The position numbers were made by a program, and so were the translations under genes. The notes under the pieces are model-generated. The model was given only the letters and a program-made list of their open reading frames with translations, was not told the DNA's origin and made no database searches. Of a stretch of 23,839 bases of DNA, positions 9,201 to 15,600 are shown piece after piece. Location: positions 1-23,839 of IMG/VR virus record IMGVR_UViG_3300042463_000316, one strand, 5' to 3'. The DNA is from a virus. Every line of letters starts with the position of its first letter. Position 1 is the stretch's first letter.

Positions 9201-10719
9201 GATAAACTTCTCCTCTTTTATATCCTCTTAATAATCCTGACAAAAATGGTGAAGCAAAACTAGGAAAAGTCGTATTAGTATAATCTCCGTATCCGTCGTT
9301 TAAATTATGAAGAGGAAAATCTGGAATATTAGATACGTTTCCAAAACCTGCTGTAGGATTATTACCGTCGATAGTCATACGTTCTAGATGAAACTTATAA
9401 CTAATGTTAGGCCCGTCTCCTCCTAATGTAGTACCGTTAGCTTTATATTTATATTGAAGATTAGTATGCCAATTAGGATCCCATTGAGCATCTGTGTTGT
9501 ATCCCCTAGTTGCCGAAGCTACACTGCTTACATTAAAAGCATTTTTTAAATTATTAGCTAAAGTACCTGGAGTAAATGGCGGAGAAACAATTCCTCCTAC
9601 ATTTCTATATCTTCTAGTTTTAGCATCAAAAGTTTCACCAGGTTCTAATAAATCTTGCACACTAACTATTGAGCCTTTTATGTTAGCAATAACTAATGAA
9701 GCATCTTTTTGAGTTAATGTTTTTGCAGTTTTAAAAGGATAAGATTTAGTAGTAAAAGTTAAAAGTTCTATTGGAAATTCTTGTCCTTCTACTCCTGTAT
9801 AAGTAAAAGTAATTTCTGGTAAATTATTAATATTAGTTTCTTCTGCTAAAGTTACTTCTGGTACAGGATTTAAAGAACTACCGTTTGGATATCTAACTAC
9901 AATAAGTTGTATTGTTTCATACTGTCCGTAATTACTAGTATCGATTGTAACCTCAATAGATTTACTAGTATTTTCATCTAGTAAATCTGATCCAAAATAA
10001 TTAGCAGATTGTGTTAAAGTTTCACTTGCAGGTACTATGTGAAACAAATTACTTGGAGGAGAAACAAGAGTTTCTTTACCATCTACAGTAACAAGTCTGT
10101 AAGCTACTTGGTATGTTCCTGCTAACATAGATCCCCCACCTGTTACTACTTTTAATAACGGTTGAGTATATTCAATATCGGGAAAAATATCTAATAATCC
10201 AGGAACAATATTAGGAAGATTAGGATCTACAATATTAATAGTTCTTAAAAAATTATTGTAATCTGTCCAATATACTCTTTGTTTACAGTCTGATTCATAA
10301 TGACCAATTGCTTCTATTGGCCATTCTTTGTTAAACATTAGTATATTACTATAATAAACTAAACTTGGGTATCCAGGTAAAATTTCTAAAGTTGCTTCGT
10401 CATACTCTACTTCATAAATCCAACCGTTTGATCCTGAATCATCTGCTACAAAAAATACTATTTTATTTCTAATTGTAGTATATCCAATAATTGCTACTGT
10501 TCCTACAGCAGACCAAGTTCCAAAAGGATCACCTTCTTCAGATTCTGTAGGAATAGTAAATGCTTCAGTGTTACCTTTAATATTTGTCCAAGACCCCATA
10601 GATTCTCCACGATCTGTAGAAATTCTAATGTCGTTAGCATCTATATAAAAATTAGGTTGAATTACGTCTCTACCTGCATCTTTATTGAGTCCTGAATAAT
10701 TATTTATATGTCTTTCCAT
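6253..10719 (-). CDS. crAss-type muzzle / stabilization-like tail protein
   Basis: The product is 1488 aa. It opens with MERHINNYSGLNKDAGRDV, followed by YIDANDIRIST, the start I associate with the protein called stabilization protein in crAss-like genomes and muzzle in the structural work on phiCrAss001. The body is beta-rich, full of Thr, Asn, Gly and Tyr, and has no signal peptide or membrane segment. Useful landmarks are YQVAYRLVTVDGKETLVSPP near residue 200, YQVVRVKREESDRHRLAQG near the middle and GINYFDAIHRK-like text in the C-terminal half (read GIYFFDAIHRKIFLRGK). Family knowledge: it forms the distal gate of the short tail. It starts one base after the preceding gene's stop, and its own stop shares a base with the cargo gene start, which implies translational coupling and co-assembly. 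The family call is by eye; the virion role is likely, the exact position in the tail is inferred. Confidence 0.8.
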   Translation of the reverse strand: MERHINNYSGLNKDAGRDVIQPNFYIDANDIRISTDRGESMGSWTNIKGNTEAFTIPTESEEGDPFGTWSAVGTVAIIGYTTIRNKIVFFVADDSGSNGWIYEVEYDEATLEILPGYPSLVYYSNILMFNKEWPIEAIGHYESDCKQRVYWTDYNNFLRTINIVDPNLPNIVPGLLDIFPDIEYTQPLLKVVTGGGSMLAGTYQVAYRLVTVDGKETLVSPPSNLFHIVPASETLTQSANYFGSDLLDENTSKSIEVTIDTSNYGQYETIQLIVVRYPNGSSLNPVPEVTLAEETNINNLPEITFTYTGVEGQEFPIELLTFTTKSYPFKTAKTLTQKDASLVIANIKGSIVSVQDLLEPGETFDAKTRRYRNVGGIVSPPFTPGTLANNLKNAFNVSSVASATRGYNTDAQWDPNWHTNLQYKYKANGTTLGGDGPNISYKFHLERMTIDGNNPTAGFGNVSNIPDFPLHNLNDGYGDYTNTTFPSFASPFLSGLLRGYKRGEVYRFGIVFYTNKGEATYVEYIGDIKFPDLSDVNDEVTCTVDGVDYYYYPTALEENAGVPFQFNTIGLSLGIEFSIDLTSCASLLNKVTSYQVVRVKREESDRHRLAQGVLKTFWRAPVVNPASGVNFDLRIPEGVTNGRALHLFPYAGSSGNLNAAFTTLTDHDVDATPPSPSVTQIQVSPLGDYYLKGDYIGFYSPELSYGTQNTQVLVPSIATNSSLLIVGAYGYNGRTQLGGGNIDLNGIDLADNCQEWGTTVRNTFPVVSSSPVHQIKKFKNAVFMAMPYTSDYKEKVTSNYDSYYMRNYYVIDDFLNAAAHLNNPQGSASTTTPEIYKSGSGVIGNMTYINIDPLTGLAITGLPSQMYNYFRSPNVLNGGLSGGTDVANPLTFAPNLGIHSQCTPIIDIVIPRAEVYDGYSQNALEINKFMIASPVIEINALTPPSPIVYGGDTFIGMFTFQAGLAELEKDFYFKGSDGNDLYRKTNSVTELYPIECHFNLDLATGATLKTQAKFTWNTGEYALLKQENGNSYTIAPSLRMYDYMTIASQENREIVYVVKPEEQGDCIINDVRAYLSNVKINNELIDSWTQFGINNYYDIDDYGPINKIVNWKDLIHFIQDKAVGVYAINRAAITTTADGVPTELGTGQGFGKHQYYSKEHGAIHQWGVKTTDNGIYFFDAIHRKIFLRGKIEDGNVPISELKGIHSWLKFLPDAIFWRKENGGDNPILSRGITIGRDKVNDEIIFTFRGTGTYLLPLVRTTYYPGDIIFVESTDTYYLVETEFTTGSDPLTILFTIIGNSREVNPEEDRFFNASIVYDDLLQQFSSHYSATPTIYLENGDILMSPDPENQDVVYTHNIGNWGEFYGEVQEAYITMVVNPNADFNKVLRTLEYNSVVRNDAKVIDRTQTITAFRVQTEYQDTGKILYSSNRLKRKFDKWRVKIPRNQISTSQKDRLRSTYFIVTLYFDNSYNKEIICNKLMSYYDVQIF

Positions 10720-10720
10720 A

Positions 10721-11551
10721 TTATACTGATGTAGCGCCTCCTGCAGTAGGATTTGACATTACGCTTGTAGCATTAATTGTAGATACTAATCCTAAAGTTG
10801 CTTTAGGTCTAAATTTACGAAGTTCTGGAAGTTGCATATTAGCAAAGAAACTTGCGTGATCCTGTAACTGCGGAATAGTACGTACAGTTGCATTTTTTAC
10901 TGTTTCTGCTTCATCTACACCGTTCCATTGTTTAGCATGGTTAACTGCTTGAGCAAAATACCAATCACGATCTCTTTCTATAATTTGATATTTGTCTCCT
11001 GCAAGCTCGTTACGTATCCAAAGTTTTCTTGCAATTTTATGTGCAATATAATGAGCCCCTGCTTCTAACCATTGTTGTTCTGCAGGAATAGTAGGATAGC
11101 CACACTCGTCAGTTGGAATAGCGGAATAACTCATTGCGATAATACCGTGATTTTGCGAAGTAAAAATATATCCTTGTCCTACTGTATAAGTATTTCTAGA
11201 TTCTGAAGTATAATCACGATTATCTAGATGATAACGTTTGTGAAAATAATCAGTCTTCCAACGCATTGGAACCATACGGCCTTTTCCGCATTGTGCCTCT
11301 TCAATAGTTTCTACTCCTTCTATAGTTGCAGTTTGCCCTATTTTATAAAGATCAAAAGGAAGATCCGCTCTACCATCACATACTTCCATATAGGCAATTT
11401 TTTCTTCCATAGTCACACCTACATTAGTGTGTGCCATGAATTCTGCTAACCATTCTACTCCTTCTTCTTCGTTAATATCGTAGTTAAAGCCGAAATCCCT
11501 GATAGTTTTATCAAGGATTGTTTTATATGAAACGGTATGTCCAGCGTACAT
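10721..11551 (-). CDS. Virion neck/tail ring or adaptor protein, crAss-type
   Basis: This 276-aa soluble protein has the segment MSYSAIPTDECGYPTIPAEQ near the middle, then an alpha-helical stretch with HYIAHKIARKLWIRNELAG. I associate this pattern (short beta lead, YPxIP, then a long helix) with a structural protein found next to the IHF-like and muzzle genes in crAss-like phages, where ring or head-tail adaptor proteins sit. No catalytic motif is seen. The C-terminal 30 residues are low in charge and rich in Thr, Ser and Ala, which suggests a flexible tail. Its ATG shares a base with the stop of the 97-aa gene (TAATG), and the muzzle gene follows after one base. A structural role is likely; which ring it is cannot be told from sequence alone. 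Confidence 0.65.
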   Translation of the reverse strand: MYAGHTVSYKTILDKTIRDFGFNYDINEEEGVEWLAEFMAHTNVGVTMEEKIAYMEVCDGRADLPFDLYKIGQTATIEGVETIEEAQCGKGRMVPMRWKTDYFHKRYHLDNRDYTSESRNTYTVGQGYIFTSQNHGIIAMSYSAIPTDECGYPTIPAEQQWLEAGAHYIAHKIARKLWIRNELAGDKYQIIERDRDWYFAQAVNHAKQWNGVDEAETVKNATVRTIPQLQDHASFFANMQLPELRKFRPKATLGLVSTINATSVMSNPTAGGATSV

Positions 11552-11844
11552 TATCCTAAACCATTAATTACTTTTTCTAATCTTTCAGCTAAAGAAGTTT
11601 TTTCTTCTAAAGGATCCTCTGTGTGTACAGATTTTTCTTCTGAATATTGCCACATTCCTTCAGCATCTTTAAATCGCTTACATACTTTTTTGATGTAACC
11701 GCCTTCAACTTTTTCTACTTTTACTTCTTCAGAAGAACCATCAGCAAATTCTTTTTTAATACACTTTGTTTCTGATTCTACTGCTTTGTTGTTACCAGGC
11801 ATTTCTTTCATTTCGCCTAGTTCTACCATCATCATCTTATCCAT
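11551..11844 (-). CDS. Conserved small acidic protein of the tail module
   Basis: I do not recognise a named family. The product is 97 aa with a Met-rich start (MDKMMMVELGEMKEM), an acidic/lysine-rich middle (GSSEEVKVEKVEGGYIKKV) that looks like two beta strands with a turn, a WQYSEEK segment, and a C-terminal helix (SLAERLEKVINGLG). It has no signal peptide or membrane span. It overlaps the IHF-like gene by 8 nt and the next ring-like gene by one base, so it belongs to the same transcript and is probably made in step with the neck proteins. It could be a small virion component or an assembly chaperone; the sequence does not decide. Confidence 0.8.
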   Translation of the reverse strand: MDKMMMVELGEMKEMPGNNKAVESETKCIKKEFADGSSEEVKVEKVEGGYIKKVCKRFKDAEGMWQYSEEKSVHTEDPLEEKTSLAERLEKVINGLG

Positions 11845-12379
11845 AATAAAATACTTTTCTGTTAGGGTCTTTAACTATTTTAGCTATTAGTCTAGAGTAT
11901 TGTCTAGACGGTTTAAACTTATAAAAATTTTTATACTTAAGAGCAGTGGTTATTTTATCCCAATGATGCTCATAAAATTCTTGTGATGTATGCTCGTTTT
12001 CGTGATAAATAACTGTTTTATCTTTTATCTCAGTTATTTGCTGACGATTTAAATCTGGATATTTATTATGCCAATGTGCCCAGGTTTTATGCCAATCAAC
12101 TCTTAGTGTTTTAGATTTAATTCCTTCTTTATTAAAAAACACTAATTTTTTAGATCTTATTCTAAATTTTCCAACAGATGGTATTTTAATTTCTAATCCT
12201 GTTGTTACAATTTCTTCGCTAAATGTAGAAATTAAATCTTTTAAAAAAGCATTATAAACTACTTTATCTACTTTATTTTCTTTTGAATGTAGCAAATAAT
12301 ATTTCCAAAAGTCACTTTTTTTTACATTGCCTGTAACTTTTCCTTTTCCTCTTTGTAAATATGTTAGTTTATTTGACAT
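11837..12379 (-). CDS. IHF/HU-like virion protein (crAss IHF subunit family)
   Basis: The product is 180 aa. Residues about 15-85 follow the HU/IHF layout: helices in KKSDFWKYYLLHSK and YNAFLKDLISTFSEEIV, then the beta platform GLEIKIPSVGKFRIRSKK, where GKFRIR corresponds to the conserved G-x-F core. Cellular HU/IHF subunits are about 90-100 aa. This protein carries roughly 90 further residues, with VDWHKTW, VIYHENEHTSQEFYEHHWDK and a basic end. That extension (VDW, HxNEHT, WDK) is what I recall of the protein annotated as IHF subunit in crAss-like genomes, which sits in the tail module and is a structural ring component in some members. It lies between two other neck-type genes and starts on the stop of the upstream one (TAATG). 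Alternative: a nucleoid-type DNA-binding protein packaged with the genome. Confidence 0.75.
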   Translation of the reverse strand: MSNKLTYLQRGKGKVTGNVKKSDFWKYYLLHSKENKVDKVVYNAFLKDLISTFSEEIVTTGLEIKIPSVGKFRIRSKKLVFFNKEGIKSKTLRVDWHKTWAHWHNKYPDLNRQQITEIKDKTVIYHENEHTSQEFYEHHWDKITTALKYKNFYKFKPSRQYSRLIAKIVKDPNRKVFYYG

Positions 12380-13086
12380 TACTGTTGTTGTCTAGGAGAT
12401 TGACTTGCTCTTTCATCTTCAGTATTATTAGCATCATCATATTTAAACATACCTTTTTGTATCAACTCTTGTAAAATAATAGGTTTAATATATGCCCAAA
12501 GCCACTGGTTAATTGGGTAAGGATCTGAAGGTTTCCAACAAGTACTATTAGTTTGGCAATTAACAAAGTTTCCTAATTCTGTAGGATCTTCAAATACTCC
12601 TCTAACTGTAATATATTTCATTAAATAGTGTGTAGTATCTTTACTAAACACATAAATATAATTATCATATAAAAAAGTATAAATTGATTTTTTAGTAGTC
12701 CTACCATTTCCTGCATAAGGAACTCTAGAATAATCTATAAGCAAAAATCTAGGTTTCATAATATCTGCAGGCCCTATAGATACAATTGCTTTTTTAAAAA
12801 ATAATTCTAATGTATTTGGAATCTTTTCTTTAGTCCTAAGAACTTTACATCCTGAAGGCACACTTATACAACATTGTATAGGATCTACTTGCTCTAATTC
12901 TAAACAAGATAAATCTTGTATTACAAAAGGATCAATACTACGGTTTTTATTATACTCGTTTCTTAACCATAAAGATCTTTGAGCATTTATTAAATCTGTA
13001 AAGTATTCATATGAATAAGAAGACTCTACGGAATTAATCGCAAGAGCTTCATCAATTTGGCCATGAAGATCATCTAATGACAGCAT
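12379..13086 (-). CDS. Putative crAss-type neck ring / adaptor protein
   Basis: This 235-aa protein begins MLSLDDLHGQIDEALAINSV and has a helical N-terminus (YEYFTDLINAQRSLWLRNEYN, seen in two parts), a beta-rich middle with several Cys (SCLELEQVDPIQCCIS, CKVLRTKEKIP), and a C-terminal helix (WLWAYIKPIILQELIQKGMF) before a charged, Gln-rich tail ending SPRQQQ. This plan (helices, beta barrel with an LI-x-Y strand, final helix) resembles connector or ring proteins in the neck of podoviruses, and the position upstream of the IHF-like gene fits crAss gene order. It starts 24 nt after the 46-aa gene, and a TATATTTG box lies 5 nt before its ATG. Structural role probable, exact name uncertain. Confidence 0.6.
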   Translation of the reverse strand: MLSLDDLHGQIDEALAINSVESSYSYEYFTDLINAQRSLWLRNEYNKNRSIDPFVIQDLSCLELEQVDPIQCCISVPSGCKVLRTKEKIPNTLELFFKKAIVSIGPADIMKPRFLLIDYSRVPYAGNGRTTKKSIYTFLYDNYIYVFSKDTTHYLMKYITVRGVFEDPTELGNFVNCQTNSTCWKPSDPYPINQWLWAYIKPIILQELIQKGMFKYDDANNTEDERASQSPRQQQ

Positions 13087-13091
13087 AATAA

Positions 13092-13099
13092 CAAATATA
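13092..13099 (-). promoter_or_regulatory. TAnnTTTG box 5 nt before a start codon
   Basis: The minus strand reads TATATTTG, then TTATT, then the ATG of the ring-like gene at 13086. It matches the Bacteroidota -7 consensus TAnnTTTG and sits in the only intergenic gap (24 nt) at the head of the neck/tail module. I see no TTTG at the usual -33 distance, and transcription from it would give an almost leaderless mRNA. It is therefore a candidate, not a firm promoter; chance matches are common in DNA this rich in A and T. Confidence 0.3.
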
Positions 13100-13110
13100 C
13101 GATAAATTAT

Positions 13111-13251
13111 TTAACGTCCTTGTCCTTTGTAAGATTTCTTATAGTTCTTAGAAGTCTTACTTTTAGACGTTTTAGTTTTAGCGTGTATACCAGGGCGAGA
13201 AACTTTAGTAACAACTCTCTCAGCAATACCTGCTCCTTTTGCTTTTGCCAT
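13111..13251 (-). CDS. 46-aa highly basic phage protein
   Basis: This gene is short and easily missed. The protein starts MAKAKGAGIAERVVTKVS, continues with RPGIHAKTKTSKSKTSKN and ends YKKSYKGQGR, with about 17 Lys/Arg and only one acidic residue in 46. I recall very similar tiny basic proteins (AKAKG, SRPGIHAKTKTSK, NYKKSYKGQGR) in crAss-like and other Bacteroidota phages, so it is real, although its role is not known to me. It starts 2 nt after the stop of the 52-aa gene. The composition suits nucleic-acid binding or a structural tail that packs against DNA; that is inference. Confidence 0.85.
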   Translation of the reverse strand: MAKAKGAGIAERVVTKVSRPGIHAKTKTSKSKTSKNYKKSYKGQGR

Positions 13252-13253
13252 GA

Positions 13254-13412
13254 TTATCTATTTTTAATAGTAAAGTTTAAAATAGTAAGTAGATAAAACT
13301 CTCTAGATATATCCACTTCTATAGTAAAGAAATCAATTTTGCCAAGTCTAAATCTTATTGCAAACTTGTCCCATTGTTTATTCTTTACTTTCCATGTATT
13401 TCTAAAAATCAT
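13254..13412 (-). CDS. 52-aa small protein of unknown function
   Basis: This short gene starts MIFRNTWKVKNKQWDKFAI, has RFRLGKIDFFTIEVDISREF in the middle and ends LLTILNFTIKNR. It is basic and beta-rich, with alternating hydrophobic residues, and has no membrane span or signal peptide. Its ATG overlaps the TGA of the endolysin gene (ATGA) and its TAA ends 2 nt before the 46-aa gene, so it is translationally coupled at both ends, the best evidence that it is expressed. I do not recognise a family. Confidence 0.75.
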   Translation of the reverse strand: MIFRNTWKVKNKQWDKFAIRFRLGKIDFFTIEVDISREFYLLTILNFTIKNR

Positions 13413-14218
13413 ACTATATCGTTTGATTCGATTAATGTATAAGTAAACTTATTTCCGTGAATTGCTCTTGCTTTACGACAAATTGCCATAAACTCTTCAA
13501 AGTGTGCAGATTTCTTAAACACTTGGCATCCTTCGCTCCAATTTTCTACAAATGTAGAATCTGAACCTGCCTTGTGTATGTTAATTCCAAATAGACCTTC
13601 TTGTGTTCTATCTTCAGCATACACCATGTTACGGTCTGCATCACGGTAAACTTTTACAGGTTTGTTTTGTCCCAATGCTTCATATTTACCTGCGTGAAGT
13701 CTCATTATGTGAGAATCAATGTATTGACCTTCAACAAGTCTTGCAACTCCTGCTTTGTTACCAAACTTCATAACACCTTTAGTTCCTGGGTCAGTAGTCG
13801 CTGGCCAACAATGAAAGTGCTCTACACCATCAATAGTATAAGTTAAAGTTAAATGGTCATCAAATAGGTTAGTTACTTTTTGCCCTGTAGAAGAGTTACG
13901 TACTCCTATAATGTTAAGCATTAAGTCTTTACCTTCAAACCACTTGTAACCTTTAGATGCTACTGCGGTTTTTACTTGAGTTGCTGTGTATTTAGCAACA
14001 GCTGCTGGTTTAGAAGCTACAGGTTTACTATCTACAGTAATGCCCATCTTAGCTAGTGTAGCAGGACCTACTACTCCATCAGGAGTTAATCCGTTTTTAG
14101 TTTGCCAAGCTTTAACTGCTTCTTCTGTTTTAGGTCCAAAATTTCCTACTGGATCTACACCTAATACTACTTGAATCTTTTTAACAACCTCGTTGTTGTC
14201 TCCTCTTTTAAGTACCAT
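13409..14218 (-). CDS. Endolysin candidate: peptidoglycan-binding plus L,D-transpeptidase-like domain
   Basis: The product is 269 aa with two domains. Residues 3-61 are a PG_binding_1 repeat (LKRGDNNEVVKKIQVVLG, then GPKTEEAVKAWQ and DGVVGPATLAKMG). After a short Ala/Lys/Pro linker, residues about 85-265 form a beta-rich domain carrying GINIHKAG and, 13 residues after the His, SEGCQVF. A His followed by Ser-x-Gly-Cys is the active-site pattern of YkuD-type L,D-transpeptidases, and proteins with NIHxxG...WSxGCQVF occur in phages as putative lysis enzymes. There is no signal peptide, so release would depend on a holin, and a two-span holin-like gene ends 2 nt upstream. It might cut, rather than make, cross-links; that is inference. 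Alternative: a virion-associated wall enzyme. Confidence 0.75.
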   Translation of the reverse strand: MVLKRGDNNEVVKKIQVVLGVDPVGNFGPKTEEAVKAWQTKNGLTPDGVVGPATLAKMGITVDSKPVASKPAAVAKYTATQVKTAVASKGYKWFEGKDLMLNIIGVRNSSTGQKVTNLFDDHLTLTYTIDGVEHFHCWPATTDPGTKGVMKFGNKAGVARLVEGQYIDSHIMRLHAGKYEALGQNKPVKVYRDADRNMVYAEDRTQEGLFGINIHKAGSDSTFVENWSEGCQVFKKSAHFEEFMAICRKARAIHGNKFTYTLIESNDIV

Positions 14219-14220
14219 AA

Positions 14221-14502
14221 TTATCCTAATTCTTCGTTATTATTTTCTTCTTCATTATTTTGCTCTACTTTTTTCTTTAAGGACATAATTCGTCCCGCAG
14301 TAGTAATGCCAAATGCGCCAAGAGTTAAGATCATAAAACCGTCAAAAATAAATTCTTTGATGATTAATTCTTTGCTAAAAATTCCTGTAACAACATCAAC
14401 AAGTAATACAGTTACCATAGCAAAAAAAGATATTACTCCTACAAATGCTTGCTCGTTTATGTTATTATCATCTGAAATTAATTCTCTAAAAAACTTTTTC
14501 AT
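14221..14502 (-). CDS. Two-span holin-like membrane protein
   Basis: The product is 93 aa: a charged start (MKKFFRELISDDNNINEQ), two hydrophobic spans at about residues 20-40 (VGVISFFAMVTVLLVDVVTG) and 52-72 (IFDGFMILTLGAFGITTAG), and a strongly charged tail (KKKVEQNNEEENNNEE). Size, two spans with N and C ends predicted inside, and position 2 nt before the endolysin candidate fit a class II-type holin. I recall similar proteins with the SDDNNIN...VVGxISF start in phages of Bacteroidota. Inferred role: timed permeabilisation of the inner membrane. Function is inferred from architecture and neighbours only. Confidence 0.75.
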   Translation of the reverse strand: MKKFFRELISDDNNINEQAFVGVISFFAMVTVLLVDVVTGIFSKELIIKEFIFDGFMILTLGAFGITTAGRIMSLKKKVEQNNEEENNNEELG

Positions 14503-14509
14503 AATTTTT

Positions 14510-15052
14510 CTATTTAGGAGCCTTTACAATAATAGGTCTCTTTGGTTTAATAATATCGTTATACCATCTTTTTGGCGGTTCTTCTTTATTGTTGTTAGAA
14601 TCAAATGGCTCTTCAAGTCTGTAGAAAAATATATCGCCTGTTATATCATCTTTTCTTACATAATAATAACTTAAATCAACAGCATATACAGCAGTATCTT
14701 TCCATGAATAATATATCCACGCTGTTTTTTTAGCCATATCTTCTAACCAATTTTCTAATAATTCAAGTTTTCTTGCAAGTGCTGTGTCATAAGTAAAATT
14801 ACTTATTAGTGAATCTTGCAATAAAAGCATACGTTCTTTTACAATAAGTAAGCTATCTTTTTTTAAACTCTCTACGTTAAGAGAAGCTATTTTATTTTTT
14901 TGTGACTCAAAGATATTATTTATATCCTGAGCTTGTTTTTTAGTAAGGATAACAACTGAGTCTCCTTTAATTACCGTCTGAAGCGGGTAGTTTGATTGGC
15001 TGAAAATCAAACTGCTCACCAGTAGACTGCTTAAGATTAATATCCTTTTCAT
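14510..15052 (-). CDS. Secreted periplasmic protein, possible o-spanin-like partner
   Basis: The product is 180 aa with a clear Sec signal peptide, MKRILILSSLLVSSLIFSQ, cleaved after the FSQ often seen in flavobacterial exported proteins. There is no lipobox Cys. The mature part has a helical, probably coiled-coil stretch (KKQAQDINNIFESQKNKIAS to KERMLLLQDSLIS) and a beta-like C-terminal region ending in basic Pro-rich IKPKRPIIVKAPK. Its first 28 codons overlap the end of the preceding gene in another frame by 86 nt, including that gene's stop. An inner-membrane coiled-coil gene overlapping an exported-protein gene between holin-like genes recalls Rz/Rz1, but the missing lipid anchor speaks against a standard o-spanin. 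It ends with TAG. Confidence 0.75.
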   Translation of the reverse strand: MKRILILSSLLVSSLIFSQSNYPLQTVIKGDSVVILTKKQAQDINNIFESQKNKIASLNVESLKKDSLLIVKERMLLLQDSLISNFTYDTALARKLELLENWLEDMAKKTAWIYYSWKDTAVYAVDLSYYYVRKDDITGDIFFYRLEEPFDSNNNKEEPPKRWYNDIIKPKRPIIVKAPK

Positions 15053-15356
15053 TTGCTAACTCTTTTTTTATATCTTGTACAAGTGTTTTAGTGCTGTCTA
15101 AATTGCTCATAACTTCTGTAACCATTTGTTCTAAGCCTTTTTTATCTTCTACTAATTTTTTATTTGCTGTTTTTAAAGAGTTAACATTTTTTTTAAGACC
15201 ACTATTTTGTTTAGTAAGAGAACTATTTTCATTTGTAAGAACTTCATTTTTTTCTACAACTACAACATGACCATGTCCAGTAGAAAATACTTGTAAAACA
15301 ATAAGCACTACAAAAGCTATAGCAGAACCTAATATGATTCTTTTATTCTTTTTCAT
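14967..15356 (-). CDS. Membrane-anchored coiled-coil protein, i-spanin-like
   Basis: The product is 129 aa. Residues 7-26 (IILGSAIAFVVLIVLQVFST) make one N-terminal membrane span after a basic MKKNKR, so the rest faces the periplasm. Residues about 35-105 are a long coiled coil rich in Asn, Ser, Lys and Leu (LTNENSSLTKQNSGLKKNV, LKTANKKLVEDKKGLEQMV). That is the layout of i-spanins (N-in span plus periplasmic coiled coil), and the protein is close to Rz in size. The start overlaps the TGA of the upstream gene (ATGA), and the 3' end overlaps the secreted-protein gene by 86 nt. Alternatives: an anti-holin or an unrelated membrane tether. Spanin role is inferred. Confidence 0.7.
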   Translation of the reverse strand: MKKNKRIILGSAIAFVVLIVLQVFSTGHGHVVVVEKNEVLTNENSSLTKQNSGLKKNVNSLKTANKKLVEDKKGLEQMVTEVMSNLDSTKTLVQDIKKELANEKDINLKQSTGEQFDFQPIKLPASDGN

Positions 15357-15598
15357 TTCTTTTTGCTAAACAAGGTTAAAATAGTTTCTTTTAAACTTTT
15401 ACTTTGCTCAGTACTTTCGTCTAACTTTTTTTCTAAATTGTCTCTGTACTCTCCTTCTAATTCTTCAACTCTTTGTCTGTAATCATCTTCACTTTTCATT
15501 AGTCTATTAAGAAAAATCCAACATAAATATCCTAATGCTAAAACAGCAAATCCTAAAATACCATATTGAGTTAGACTATCAAAAATTCCAAAAGACAT
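15353..15598 (-). CDS. Small single-span membrane protein, holin-like paralogue A
   Basis: The product is 81 aa with one hydrophobic span at residues 12-31 (YGILGFAVLALGYLCWIFLN) followed by a charged, probably coiled-coil cytoplasmic tail (EELEGEYRDNLEKKLDEST) ending LTLFSKKK. The span is plainly related to that of the next gene upstream (15601-15795): both have YG-[IP]-[LI]-G-x-x-V-L-A-L-G-Y-x-x-W-I-F. Small one-span proteins in lysis cassettes are commonly holins, antiholins or pinholins; which one applies here is unknown. It begins 2 nt after its paralogue ends. Confidence 0.75.
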   Translation of the reverse strand: MSFGIFDSLTQYGILGFAVLALGYLCWIFLNRLMKSEDDYRQRVEELEGEYRDNLEKKLDESTEQSKSLKETILTLFSKKK

Positions 15599-15600
15599 GA

